Notes: generated by a model not told the origin, from the letters alone. Positions 8,308 to 15,218 are shown, numbered from the stretch's first letter. The stretch: DNA of 33,110 nt from an uncultured Nitrospira sp. (GCA_902500745.1 CABVRS010000019.1:1-33110), one strand, 5' to 3'. Numbers and translations are program-made.

Positions 8308-8320
8308 GGAATATATTGCC
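8308..8320. promoter_or_regulatory. Second putative operator, before the barrel-modABC genes
   Basis: GGAATATATTGCC lies in the 31-base gap between the regulator and the barrel gene. Its reverse complement contains GCAATATATT, identical over ten bases to 7083-7092 in the regulator promoter. The core AATATATT is self-complementary, flanked by GG and GCC. This could let the regulator tune the downstream transport genes separately, or it could overlap the ribosome-binding region. Confidence 0.4.
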
Positions 8321-8325
8321 ATGTC

Positions 8326-9855
8326 ATGAGTCAAACCGAAGCGAATAAGAAGGTCGCTATTGTAAGTGCCGCCACCCCGACGATCGCAATGTGGCTTATC
8401 GTTGGAGTGGCCCTGGCCGAGAAGCCATCTGCATGGCCTCCGCCACCGCTGACGGCATATCTCTCCTCTCCATTAGAAATGGCCTCCGGCATCAAGCAAC
8501 GGGCAGATGCCGTGACAGGACAACACTGGATTGAACCGGCCGATGCCGTGCTCATCCGACATCGTGAGCTTGCGTGGAGCAGATACCTACGAAGCGCCGC
8601 GCATCTCCCCGACTGGCTGGATCTCGGTCTCGAACATCGGACCCGTTTTGAATCCTATGACCACCCCTGGCGAACCAGTCAGCACGCTGGGAACGGACAG
8701 AGAGACGCCCAAATCGCGCTTCGATCACGGGTTCGCGTCGGTGTGGGAGGAAACGGTCCCCTGCGATTTCTCTTTGAGGGCCAGGATTCCCGAGCGTATT
8801 TGGACGACACTCCCGGAAGCTTCCGGGATAGCACAACGGTCAACGAATTCGACATCGTGCAGTTGTTCGGGTCAGTGACGATGAACAATGTCTTGGGAAC
8901 CGGATTACGCACTGATTTTCATTTCGGACGGATGACGATGGATTTCGGCCGACGCCGACTGGTCGCACGAAACGATTTTCGGAATACGACCAACGCATTC
9001 GACGGGTTCCATTGGCAGCTCAATCACGGTCAGATCTGGCGATTCAGAGCCTTCATCGTAGAACCGGTTATTCGCGACGAGGTGAGACTCGACACACAGA
9101 GCAGCAAGTCGCTCTTCTGGGGGACCTATGTGGAGAGCCGTCATCTCTCTTGGCTCCAAGCCGAAGCCTACTACCTCGGTTTGAACGATAGGCAAGTGAC
9201 CAATGCGGCAACCCGCCGCACCTACTCCACGTTCGGAGGGCGCTTATATAAAGATCCCACGCCAGGAGAACCGGATTACGAAATGGAGAGTTCCTGGCAG
9301 ATCGGAACACGCGGAGACACGGATCACTTCGCGCATTTTCAGCATGTGGATCTCGGCTACACCTTCAACCTCCCCTGGACACCGCGACTGGTCTTCCACT
9401 ACGACTACGCCAGCGGGGATCGCCAGCCTGGCGATAGCCAAAGCGAAGGCTTCGACACATTGTTCGGAGCTCGCCGATGGGAATACGGGCCGACCGGCAT
9501 CTGGGGTCCGTTTTTTCGGACAAATCTGAGTTCGCCGGGCTGGCGACTCATCGTCACGCCGTCACCGGGCTGGATTCTGCAGGTCAAACACAGGCTCTGG
9601 TACCTGGCCCAGGCGACAGACTCCTTCGGCAGTTCCGGTCTACAAGATCCCACCGGGCAGGCCGGCACCTCCCTCGGACATGACATGGAGCTCCGCGCGC
9701 AGTGGGCACTCAACACGAACTTGGACGTTGATGTCGGATACGTGCACTGGTTTAAAGGATCGTATTTTGATCGTCTCCCCTCCTCCGCCGGTCTACCGGC
9801 AGGAGGGAACAAAGATAGCGATTATGTGTATGTTCAGATGCGCGTCAGGATCTAG
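8326..9855 (+). CDS. Outer-membrane beta-barrel, alginate-export (AlgE-like) family
   Basis: A 509-aa outer-membrane protein. The frame opens at 8248 inside the regulator gene; the likely start is ATG 8326, giving a signal peptide with hydrophobic core (TIAMWLIVGVALAEKP). The mature part has a short N-terminal helical region (IEPADAVLIRHRELAWSRYL) and then barrel strands with the family start LDLGLEHRTRFESYDHPWR. Other strands include RFLFEGQDSRAYLDD, DFHFGRMTMDFGRRRLVARN, PRLVFHYDYASGDR, and the last strand DYVYVQMRVRI ending in an aromatic/hydrophobic pattern. Such AlgE-like porins are widespread in Nitrospira-type bacteria and rarely linked to alginate. Its place between a molybdate-type sensor and modA (9 bases apart) suggests it lets oxyanions cross the outer membrane. 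Family call good; substrate inferred. Confidence 0.85.
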   Translation: MSQTEANKKVAIVSAATPTIAMWLIVGVALAEKPSAWPPPPLTAYLSSPLEMASGIKQRADAVTGQHWIEPADAVLIRHRELAWSRYLRSAAHLPDWLDLGLEHRTRFESYDHPWRTSQHAGNGQRDAQIALRSRVRVGVGGNGPLRFLFEGQDSRAYLDDTPGSFRDSTTVNEFDIVQLFGSVTMNNVLGTGLRTDFHFGRMTMDFGRRRLVARNDFRNTTNAFDGFHWQLNHGQIWRFRAFIVEPVIRDEVRLDTQSSKSLFWGTYVESRHLSWLQAEAYYLGLNDRQVTNAATRRTYSTFGGRLYKDPTPGEPDYEMESSWQIGTRGDTDHFAHFQHVDLGYTFNLPWTPRLVFHYDYASGDRQPGDSQSEGFDTLFGARRWEYGPTGIWGPFFRTNLSSPGWRLIVTPSPGWILQVKHRLWYLAQATDSFGSSGLQDPTGQAGTSLGHDMELRAQWALNTNLDVDVGYVHWFKGSYFDRLPSSAGLPAGGNKDSDYVYVQMRVRI

Positions 9856-9864
9856 GCATTCTGC

Positions 9865-10632
9865 ATGAAACGACTCGTACTCTTCTTCTGCTTGATCATG
9901 ATGCTGACCCCAGACATGGGGCGCACGGAAGAGATCACAATTGCCGCCGCGGCTGATCTGAATTTCGCCTTTAAGGAACTCGTCCCGCAATATGAGCAGA
10001 TGACCGGCCGGCACGTCACCGTCTCGTTTGGATCATCAGGAAACTTTTTCGCACAAATTCAGCACGGCGCCCCTTTCGACCTCTACTTTTCCGCCGATAT
10101 CAATTATCCACACAAATTGGAAGAAGCCGGTTTGACCGTTCCAGGATCACTCTATCGCTATGCGGTGGGGCGGATCGTGCTGTGGGCTCGTCAGGACTCC
10201 CCTCTCAACGTCACACAAGGATTCCCGATACTCCGCCAATCTTCTATCAAAAAGATTGCCATCGCAAACCCCAAACATGCGCCCTACGGCCGGGCGGCAG
10301 TCGCCGCGATGGAATATTTCAACACCTACGACGAAGCCAAAAACCGGTTGGTCCTGGGAGAAAATGTCTCTCAGGCCGCACAGTTCGTTGAGTCCGGGGC
10401 CGCCGATATCGGCATCATTGCACTCTCATTGGCGCTTGCACCCGTCATGAAGAATAAAGGGATGTACTGGGAGATCCCCGCAGAAGCTCATCCGCCGCTC
10501 GAACAAGGAGCCGTGATGCTCAAGTCATCGAGGCATCAAGAATCCGCGAAACGGTTCCTCGAATTCATGAAAAGTCGACCAGGACAGCTCATCATGACGC
10601 GATATGGGTTCACCGTTCCGGAGTCCCGATGA
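9865..10632 (+). CDS. modA: Molybdate ABC transporter, substrate-binding protein
   Basis: A 255-aa periplasmic protein with a signal peptide (MKRLVLFFCLIMMLTPDMGR, cleavage before EEITIAAAADL). The ModA pattern is clear: AAAADLNFAFKELVPQYEQ, then VSFGSSGNFFAQIQHGAPFD, DLYFSADINYPHKLEEAGL, IAIANPKHAPYGRAAVAAME, and the C-terminal FLEFMKSRPGQLIMTRYGF. These form the two lobes that bind molybdate or tungstate through backbone amides and side-chain hydroxyls. Length is normal for the family (about 250). The stop overlaps the ATG of modB (ATGA at 10629-10632), marking an operon. Discrimination between molybdate and tungstate cannot be made from the sequence. Confidence 0.93.
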   Translation: MKRLVLFFCLIMMLTPDMGRTEEITIAAAADLNFAFKELVPQYEQMTGRHVTVSFGSSGNFFAQIQHGAPFDLYFSADINYPHKLEEAGLTVPGSLYRYAVGRIVLWARQDSPLNVTQGFPILRQSSIKKIAIANPKHAPYGRAAVAAMEYFNTYDEAKNRLVLGENVSQAAQFVESGAADIGIIALSLALAPVMKNKGMYWEIPAEAHPPLEQGAVMLKSSRHQESAKRFLEFMKSRPGQLIMTRYGFTVPESR

Positions 10633-11303
10633 ATTGGACAGCCATTGGGGTGACATGCCAACTCGCAAGCCTGACATCGATCGCGTTGCTGGTCATCGGC
10701 CTCCCTATCGCCTATTGGCTGGCCTATTCCACATGGCGTTGGAAGTTTCTTATCGAATCGATCGTGGCCTTGCCGTTGGTGTTACCTCCGACCGTACTGG
10801 GGTTTTACATTCTCGTGGCCATCGGACCACATAGCCCGATCGGGCACTTCTACACACATATCGTCGGGCACCCACTGCCGTTCAGTTTTCAAGGGCTGCT
10901 CCTCGCCTCGATCCTCTATAGCTTGCCCTTTGCCGTTCAGCCCTTCGCCGCCGCCTTCGAACAGGTGGATCGGAAACTGATCGAAGCATCCTGGACACTG
11001 GGGCTGTCCAAACTAACAACCTTCTTTAAACTCATCCTCCCGCTCTCGACAGCTGGACTCATTACAGGTGTCGTACTGAGCTTCGCCCATACGCTTGGCG
11101 AGTTCGGCGTCGTCCTGATGGTGGGAGGCAACATCGAAGGCGTTACGCGTACGGTATCGATCGAGATCTACGACAATGTGCAGGCCCTCGACTATACCGC
11201 AGCGGCAAAGACGTCTGCGTTTCTCCTGGTTGTATCCTATGGGGTGCTGTTGCTGGTCTATGCCGTCAATAGGCGCGTGTGGTCGATATGGCCGCAGAAA
11301 TAG
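10629..11303 (+). CDS. modB: Molybdate ABC transporter, permease
   Basis: A 224-aa inner-membrane permease with about five to six transmembrane segments (for example SIALLVIGLPIAYWLAYST and AFLLVVSYGVLLLVYAVN). The coupling-helix EAA-type loop is EASWTLGLSKLTTFFKLILP at about residues 118-137, which docks on ModC. PLVLPPTVLGFYILVAIG is a typical ModB signature. Length equals E. coli ModB (229 aa). Starts within the modA stop and its end overlaps modC by 25 bases, so translation of the three is coupled. Confidence 0.95.
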   Translation: MNWTAIGVTCQLASLTSIALLVIGLPIAYWLAYSTWRWKFLIESIVALPLVLPPTVLGFYILVAIGPHSPIGHFYTHIVGHPLPFSFQGLLLASILYSLPFAVQPFAAAFEQVDRKLIEASWTLGLSKLTTFFKLILPLSTAGLITGVVLSFAHTLGEFGVVLMVGGNIEGVTRTVSIEIYDNVQALDYTAAAKTSAFLLVVSYGVLLLVYAVNRRVWSIWPQK

Positions 11304-12376
11304 CGTTGAACTTCCAGAAGACCTTTGTCGGTCGGGCTTCCATTACGGCCCAGCTCAGGTGTGCTCTCGATCCGCCCTCTGTCACGATCCTGTTCGGCCC
11401 TTCCGGCTCCGGGAAAACAACAATTCTCCGCTGCTTGGCTGGTCTCGAACAGCCTGAAGAAGGAACCATTTCGGTCGGAGAGGAGCTGTGGTTCGATGCC
11501 GCCAATCGTGTGACGGTTCCTCCACAAGCCCGCCGGCTCGGCTATATGGCGCAAGACTATGCGTTATTCCCCAATTATACCGTGGAAGGGAACATTGCCT
11601 ATGGATTGACCGGCTTATCCGCGCAGGAGAAGAAGGCACGGGTGGACGAAGTTCTTCATCTGTTGCAGATCGAGTCCATGGCTCAACAGAACCCCACTCA
11701 ACTCTCCGGCGGACAACAGCAGCGGGTCGCCCTCGCCCGTGCGATCGCTCGACGGCCCCGACTGTTGCTGCTTGATGAGCCATTGTCAGCACTCGATACA
11801 CCGATGAGGGCTCGGCTATGCAAAGACTTGCGCACACTTCTCACACAACTAGCCATTCCCTCCGTCGTAGTGACACATGACTGGACCGAAGCGCTCGTGC
11901 TTGGTGACCACATGGCCGTGATCGATAACGGACGTATGCTGCAGACAGGTACGCCGCAGGACGTGTTTAGCCGGCCCATCAATGCCGAGGTCGCGCACGT
12001 GGTCGGGATCGAAACGGTTGTCCAAGGAACCATCACGGAGGTGCGAGATGAGTTGGCGACGGTTCAAATCGGCACCGTCACGGTAACAGCTCTCGCGTCG
12101 CCACACTTCGGACCCGATGTGTTCGTCTGTCTCCGAGCCGAAGATGTAACGCTTGAACTGACCGGCTCTGCGGACACAAGCGCCCGCAATCACCTGAAGG
12201 GAACCGTACAAACCATCATATCACTGGGCGCCCTTGTGCAAGTGACTCTCGACTGCGGATTTCTTCTGACCGCTCTGATTACACAATCAGCACTGCGAGA
12301 GCTGAACCTGCGCCTCGGCAGCGCTATACGGGCTGCGTTCAAAGCGGGCGCTGTGCATCTCATTCCACGCCGCTAA
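11279..12376 (+). CDS. modC: Molybdate ABC transporter, ATP-binding protein
   Basis: A 365-aa ATPase, taken from GTG 11279; an ATG three codons later (11288) is equally possible. Walker A GPSGSGKTT is at residues 40-48, the Q-loop at Gln92 (YMAQDYALFP), the ABC signature LSGGQQQRVALARA from residue 142, Walker B RLLLLDEPLSALD at 161-173 with catalytic Glu167, and the H-loop in VVVTHD. The C-terminal part (about 235-360) has two TOBE/MOP-like stretches, for example NHLKGTVQTIISLGALVQV, which bind oxyanion in ModC regulatory domains. It overlaps modB by 25 bases and ends the operon; the next gene is 284 bases away. Confidence 0.94.
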   Translation: MVDMAAEIALNFQKTFVGRASITAQLRCALDPPSVTILFGPSGSGKTTILRCLAGLEQPEEGTISVGEELWFDAANRVTVPPQARRLGYMAQDYALFPNYTVEGNIAYGLTGLSAQEKKARVDEVLHLLQIESMAQQNPTQLSGGQQQRVALARAIARRPRLLLLDEPLSALDTPMRARLCKDLRTLLTQLAIPSVVVTHDWTEALVLGDHMAVIDNGRMLQTGTPQDVFSRPINAEVAHVVGIETVVQGTITEVRDELATVQIGTVTVTALASPHFGPDVFVCLRAEDVTLELTGSADTSARNHLKGTVQTIISLGALVQVTLDCGFLLTALITQSALRELNLRLGSAIRAAFKAGAVHLIPRR

Positions 12377-12423
12377 TCCCATTCCTTCACAACCTTGCTG
12401 ACGAATTTCCTCTCCCCAGTTTC

Positions 12424-12432
12424 TGTGGATAA
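12424..12432 (-). promoter_or_regulatory. Perfect DnaA-box match
   Basis: TGTGGATAA reads TTATCCACA on the minus strand, the strong DnaA box consensus. It lies alone in the 284-base gap between modC and the LexA-like gene; no cluster of boxes or AT-rich unwinding region is seen. It could tie the downstream repressor gene to DnaA, but a single 9-mer can also occur by chance. The same gap shows TTGACT at 12622-12627 and an ACCAATGGT palindrome at 12646-12654 just before the LexA-like start, which may be that gene's promoter and operator. Confidence 0.3.
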
Positions 12433-12660
12433 GGCTGTGAACTTGCTTCTCTCCAGCGTATGAATGATCGACATACATGGACGGCGAGCGTTCTGCCTAG
12501 TTTTTAGTCATTGCGCCAAGTCAACCGTGAGGCACCATATCGTGTGTCGTGCAGTTATCGTAAATATTTCCACCACGTTGAATGGGTTCTGTAAAAATAC
12601 GCTCGAGTATCTGTCTCGCTCTTGACTGGAAGAAATAAGCATGATACCAATGGTTACATC

Positions 12661-13206
12661 ATGAAGCCTCAAGACATCAAACGCTGTCGAGAAGAATTGG
12701 GCCTCACACAGCAACAACTGGCCGAGGCACTCCACACTACTCGCGTATCCGTGGCGCGTTATGAGGCCGGCATGCGGAAAATTCCCGGTGTTGTGTCGGT
12801 CGTACTCGATCAATTACGACGGAAGACCGAGATTCCCATGGCCGGCCTCGTGGCGGCCGGCTCCCCAATTGACCCGATTCCGCAATCGGAACTCGTGGAT
12901 GTCCCCCCGAGCATGTTGCGTGGAGGAGAGACCTTCGCCCTCAAGGTCAAGGGAGAATCCATGAAGGATGAAGGAATCTTGCCGGGCGATGTGGTGGTGG
13001 TGCGAAAACAGGAAACGGCCAAGAACGGACAAACCGTCGTCGCACTGGTCAATCGTGAAGCGACGATCAAGACATACTTCAAAAAAGGGACACATATTGA
13101 ACTGCATCCGGCCAACGAGACGATGCAGCCGATCATCGTCCAACCATCGGACGAATTTCATATCGAAGGGCTCGTCATCGGCGTCATTCGACATTGCGCC
13201 GTCTAG
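12661..13206 (+). CDS. LexA-like S24-family self-cleaving repressor with XRE-type HTH
   Basis: A 181-aa protein. The frame is open to 12622, but ATG 12661 gives the natural HTH start. Residues 1-55 are an XRE helix-turn-helix (KRCREELGLTQQQLAEALHT, then RVSVARYEAG). Residues about 58-180 are the S24/LexA peptidase domain. The scissile site looks like Ala66-Gly67 in GLVAAGSPI, the catalytic serine is Ser100 in KVKGESMKDEGI, and the lysine is Lys137 in REATIK. All parts of the self-cleavage machinery are therefore present. True LexA has a winged HTH, so this is closer to phage CI/HdiR-type repressors in its head. It may be the SOS regulator of this lineage or a prophage-like or stress repressor. 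Downstream small genes start 23 bases later and may be co-regulated. Confidence 0.88.
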   Translation: MKPQDIKRCREELGLTQQQLAEALHTTRVSVARYEAGMRKIPGVVSVVLDQLRRKTEIPMAGLVAAGSPIDPIPQSELVDVPPSMLRGGETFALKVKGESMKDEGILPGDVVVVRKQETAKNGQTVVALVNREATIKTYFKKGTHIELHPANETMQPIIVQPSDEFHIEGLVIGVIRHCAV

Positions 13207-13229
13207 ATCACCGAAAGGAGGAAGAGCTG

Positions 13230-13475
13230 ATGCCATCCGAACAAACACTCGTAACAAAAGAGCGCCTCATGGATTTGGAAAAGACGGTAGCCGCTTTGGA
13301 CAGCCGGCTGCGGACCCTCCAATGGGGGTTGCAGCGAAGCCATCCCGGCTCATTGACTGAACGTTTTCTCAGCTTCATGAAACCCAAATCGAGGGCCGAG
13401 TTTATGTCAGGCGTCTGCAACCAACGAGCACGCTCGAATATGAAGCTGGAGACTCATGATAGCCCAAGAGCATAG
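13230..13475 (+). CDS. Small protein of unknown function downstream of the LexA-like gene
   Basis: An 81-aa protein with an excellent ribosome site (AAAGGAGG at 13214-13221) eight bases before the ATG at 13230. The first half is a coiled-coil-like helix (KERLMDLEKTVAALDSRLRT), and the second half is basic (ERFLSFMKPKSRAEFMSGV). No signal peptide or membrane segment is seen. It begins 23 bases after the repressor and overlaps the following Cys-rich gene by 20 bases, so the three genes probably form one transcript. No family is recognised; a DNA-damage-related role is a guess from position only. Confidence 0.65.
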   Translation: MPSEQTLVTKERLMDLEKTVAALDSRLRTLQWGLQRSHPGSLTERFLSFMKPKSRAEFMSGVCNQRARSNMKLETHDSPRA

Positions 13476-13638
13476 CCTCCTACCGGTTATAGCAAGGCCC
13501 TGTTGCGACTGTGGCGTAGTCGTCGAACGGCGAATGGAATTGATTGATGGGTTTACCCACTCCACGGTCCATCTCTGTATCGCCTGCTGGAGCGCCCACA
13601 GACAACAGCAAGCCTTCGCCGGTGGGTGCTGTGGATGA
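13456..13638 (+). CDS. Small Cys-rich (zinc-ribbon-like) protein
   Basis: A 60-aa product starting at ATG 13456, with GGAG at 13446-13449 six bases upstream. It holds two cysteine clusters, CCDCG at residues 16-20 and CIAC at about residues 41-44, which could coordinate one zinc ion as a small ribbon, and a C-terminal GGCCG. It overlaps the preceding gene by 20 bases. The good ribosome site and paired CxxC-like motifs argue that it is real, but there is no family match that I can name. Confidence 0.5.
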   Translation: MIAQEHSLLPVIARPCCDCGVVVERRMELIDGFTHSTVHLCIACWSAHRQQQAFAGGCCG

Positions 13639-13706
13639 CAGAAAACCAAAGAGTTGGCTTTCTCTCCTCTTCCAATCTTCATGTCAGTGCGCTACAGTTC
13701 CGCCAT

Positions 13707-13783
13707 GCCCCCGTAGCTCAGTTGGATAGAGCAGCGGTTTCCTAAACCGCGGGTCGTACGTTCAATTCGTATCGGGGGCACCA
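13707..13783 (+). tRNA. tRNA-Arg (anticodon CCT)
   Basis: A full cloverleaf: acceptor GCCCCCG pairs with CGGGGGC, the D arm is GCTC-AGTTGGATA-GAGC, and the anticodon stem GCGGT/ACCGC encloses TTCCTAA with anticodon CCT (reads AGG). The T arm is GTACG-TTCAATT-CGTAT, and discriminator A plus an encoded CCA end at 13783. The 3' half recurs in mutated form at 17259-17303, marking this gene as a past integration site. Confidence 0.96.
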
Positions 13784-13829
13784 ATTTTTCAACATGTTAC
13801 CTTGTTCACTTCTCAACTCCTTCCTCTCC

Positions 13830-13851
13830 TGTGCTCGAAATTGTGCTCGAA
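13830..13851 (+). repeat. Direct repeat TGTGCTCGAA, 12-base period
   Basis: TGTGCTCGAA occurs at 13830-13839 and again at 13842-13851, just inside the island end next to the tRNA gene. Paired short direct repeats beside an attachment site are typical of integrase or excisionase arm-binding sites, but this pair is short and untested. Confidence 0.35.
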
Positions 13852-13881
13852 CCAGGGCCTACTACTCGGTAGTCAAACCGA

Positions 13882-14304
13882 ATGAACGATTATTGGGAAA
13901 TAGAAGAAGGTAACGTCGATAGCGCCCGTTTCTTTCAGGCCCTACTGAAATTCTTTCCTGAGACTACAACGTTCTATGCCGAGGGGACAGCGATAGCTGA
14001 GGACGTGAGAACATGTTACGAGACCCACAAGGAGGAGGGCGCGTTCCTCCCTCAAGCCTAGACTCTCTTCCCGGTATCAAAAAAGGTTCGGTGCAGATTT
14101 TCAACAAGCTTCATGAATCAACTTGCCCAGCTCGCAGACCACCATGCCGAGCCCGAACTGCTCAATCACCTGTCGTTACACAAGCAGACCGACGCTCTAG
14201 TTTGTTGGCATGATGCGTTTGCAAATGTACTGCTCGTTTCACGTTCGATTCCGGAACGCGTCGTCTCGCAACTTGCGTCGGAACTAGGCCTTGGATACCA
14301 GTAG
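13882..14304 (+). pseudogene. Hypothetical protein gene interrupted by an in-frame amber codon
   Basis: Two segments lie in one frame. The first runs from ATG 13882 for 59 codons (MNDYWEIEEGNVDSARFFQA at the start, EEGAFLPQA at the end) to TAG at 14059-14061. The second continues at once with TLFPVSKKVRCRF and runs to a stop at 14304. The joined product of about 140 residues has even composition and reads as one protein, with the segment LPQA-x-TLFP bridging the stop. A C-to-T change in CAG (Gln) would create this TAG. Translation could restart at ATG 14113 (NQLAQLADHHAEPELL). The family is a conserved unknown; I recall related hypothetical proteins with a similar LP..QTLWP segment. Nonsense decay fits the other damage in this region; amber readthrough is less likely. 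Confidence 0.6.
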
Positions 14305-14315
14305 TGAGAAGTCGG

Positions 14316-14701
14316 CTAATGGGTGGCTAGATGCCTAGCGTAAGCACCCAGGCAAATCATGTCACCGTGGTCGGTATCGACACAATATTCGGCAGCCTCC
14401 AACTGAGCCTGCGCGGTTCTTACATAGGCTTCATTCACGATATCGTATCGGTCAAACACTGATCGGGTCTTGTGCCCTGAGATTGCCATCGCCACTCGTT
14501 CAGAAATCCCAGCCCGCACCATGTTCCGAACCGCTGTTCTTCGCAGATCGTGAAATAGCTTCCCCTTGAGCCCCACCTGTTCACACACCTTCTGCCAGGT
14601 GGTCTTCGGCACACGTTCCAGACAATTTCTCCAGCCTGCATACCGGTCCAGTAGGAAATTTCCACGTACAGAGTTGATCCCTCTTTCCATCGACCAGACA
14701 A
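14316..14701 (-). pseudogene. Tyrosine recombinase (integrase) remnant with internal deletion and frameshift
   Basis: The 3' part (14316 to about 14630) encodes the end of a phage-type integrase: [17 protein letters not shown], box [22 protein letters not shown], then [20 protein letters not shown] with the His/Arg/His residues and the nucleophile Tyr. Upstream, in a different frame, [14 protein letters not shown] resembles box I (TGMRxGEI), with Arg changed to Gln. Normally about 60-70 residues separate these; here they are nearly adjacent, so an internal segment including the catalytic lysine is gone and the frame has shifted near 14620. The N-terminal DNA-binding domains are absent, and another small gene begins at 14797. 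It reads toward the tRNA-Arg gene, as island integrases usually do. It cannot be functional. Confidence 0.8.
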
Positions 14702-14720
14702 AATTGTGCAGAGAAAATTT

Positions 14721-14748
14721 TACTCACAGCACAAACTCTGCTATACCA
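14721..14748 (+). promoter_or_regulatory. Putative promoter of the Lys/Ala-rich peptide gene
   Basis: TTACTC (14721-14726), a 16-base spacer, then TATACC (14743-14748) preceded by TGC, an extended -10. It lies 48 bases before the ATG of the 19-aa peptide and has no competing gene on this strand. Match quality is moderate. Confidence 0.35.
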
Positions 14749-14796
14749 CACATAGCCAATCACCATATTTTGAAATCGAAAGGGGGTGGAGTGCTC

Positions 14797-14856
14797 ATGG
14801 CAACGAAGAAAGCAGCGAAGAAGCCTGCCAAGAAGGCGGCCAAGAAGAAAAAGTAG
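14797..14856 (+). CDS. 19-aa lysine/alanine-rich micropeptide (histone-H1-tail-like)
   Basis: A complete tiny ORF with a strong ribosome site (AGGGGGTGGAG at 14781-14791) before ATG 14797. The product is MATKKAAKKPAKKAAKKKK: eleven lysines and five alanines, a single proline, no acid. This looks like one unit of the AKKxA repeats of bacterial histone-H1-like proteins (Hc1, AlgP) and would bind DNA or RNA by charge. A longer frame through it (from 14566) has no supporting start. A stable hairpin follows at 14866-14893. The strong ribosome site, upstream promoter-like element and downstream hairpin together support a real gene. It is much smaller than known H1-like proteins. Role is unknown. 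Confidence 0.6.
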   Translation: MATKKAAKKPAKKAAKKKK

Positions 14857-14865
14857 TCGTACCAT

Positions 14866-14893
14866 GAGGAGGCGTCGGCCACGTCGCCTCCTC
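14866..14893 (+). terminator. Stem-loop after the micropeptide gene
   Basis: GAGGAGGCG (14866-14874) pairs perfectly with CGCCTCCTC (14885-14893) over a 10-base loop, nine bases after the stop codon of the micropeptide. No T-run follows, so it may protect the RNA 3' end or act as a weak terminator. Confidence 0.5.
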
Positions 14894-15183
14894 ACCATTC
14901 CACATCCTCGATCGTCCGCGGTCTCACACCCTATTGCACGAGTCGCTGGCCGAACGAACACTTCCTCGGTACTGCTTCCGAAAGACTCGATCACCAGAGA
15001 GAACCCACGTCACTGACGAGAGCTCCCTTTCACGAACCAACCCTCCATCGGAATGGAATCGGCGACGGCATCAAGATGCGCCAGGGTACCCCGACGAAGC
15101 GTACCTCATGAGATGAAGAATAGGGCAAAAGGGGACGGAGCGACCGGCAGGCTGAGATCACGACCACGAAGAAGCGACACGAC
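14894..15183. other. Stretch without a recognised gene
   Basis: I see no convincing coding frame here on either strand. Open frames exist but lack start signals, family motifs and sensible composition. The gene-free zone continues beyond the minus-strand terminator (15184-15218) to the DUF2934 gene at 15466. It probably consists of decayed island DNA plus the 3' untranslated region of the DUF2934 gene. Confidence 0.4.
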
Positions 15184-15218
15184 AAAAAAAGGGGAGGTGA
15201 CGTCCGCATCACCTCCCC
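15184..15218 (-). terminator. Rho-independent terminator, minus strand
   Basis: GGGGAGGTGA (15191-15200) pairs perfectly with TCACCTCCCC (15209-15218) over an 8-base loop. On the minus strand the stem is followed by seven T (the A-run at 15184-15190). This is a textbook intrinsic terminator for transcription coming from the DUF2934 gene, about 250 bases upstream. Confidence 0.8.

Noticed and set aside
10629-11303. Possible CysT/TupB (sulfate or tungstate) permease instead of ModB
   Set aside because: ModA-type binding protein, the PLVLPPTVLGFYIL signature and a TOBE-bearing ModC fit mod genes better; tungstate as ligand remains possible.
14566-14796. 96-codon frame ending in the Lys/Ala peptide
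   Set aside because: The upstream part overlaps the integrase remnant antisense, and the strong ribosome site marks ATG 14797 as the start.
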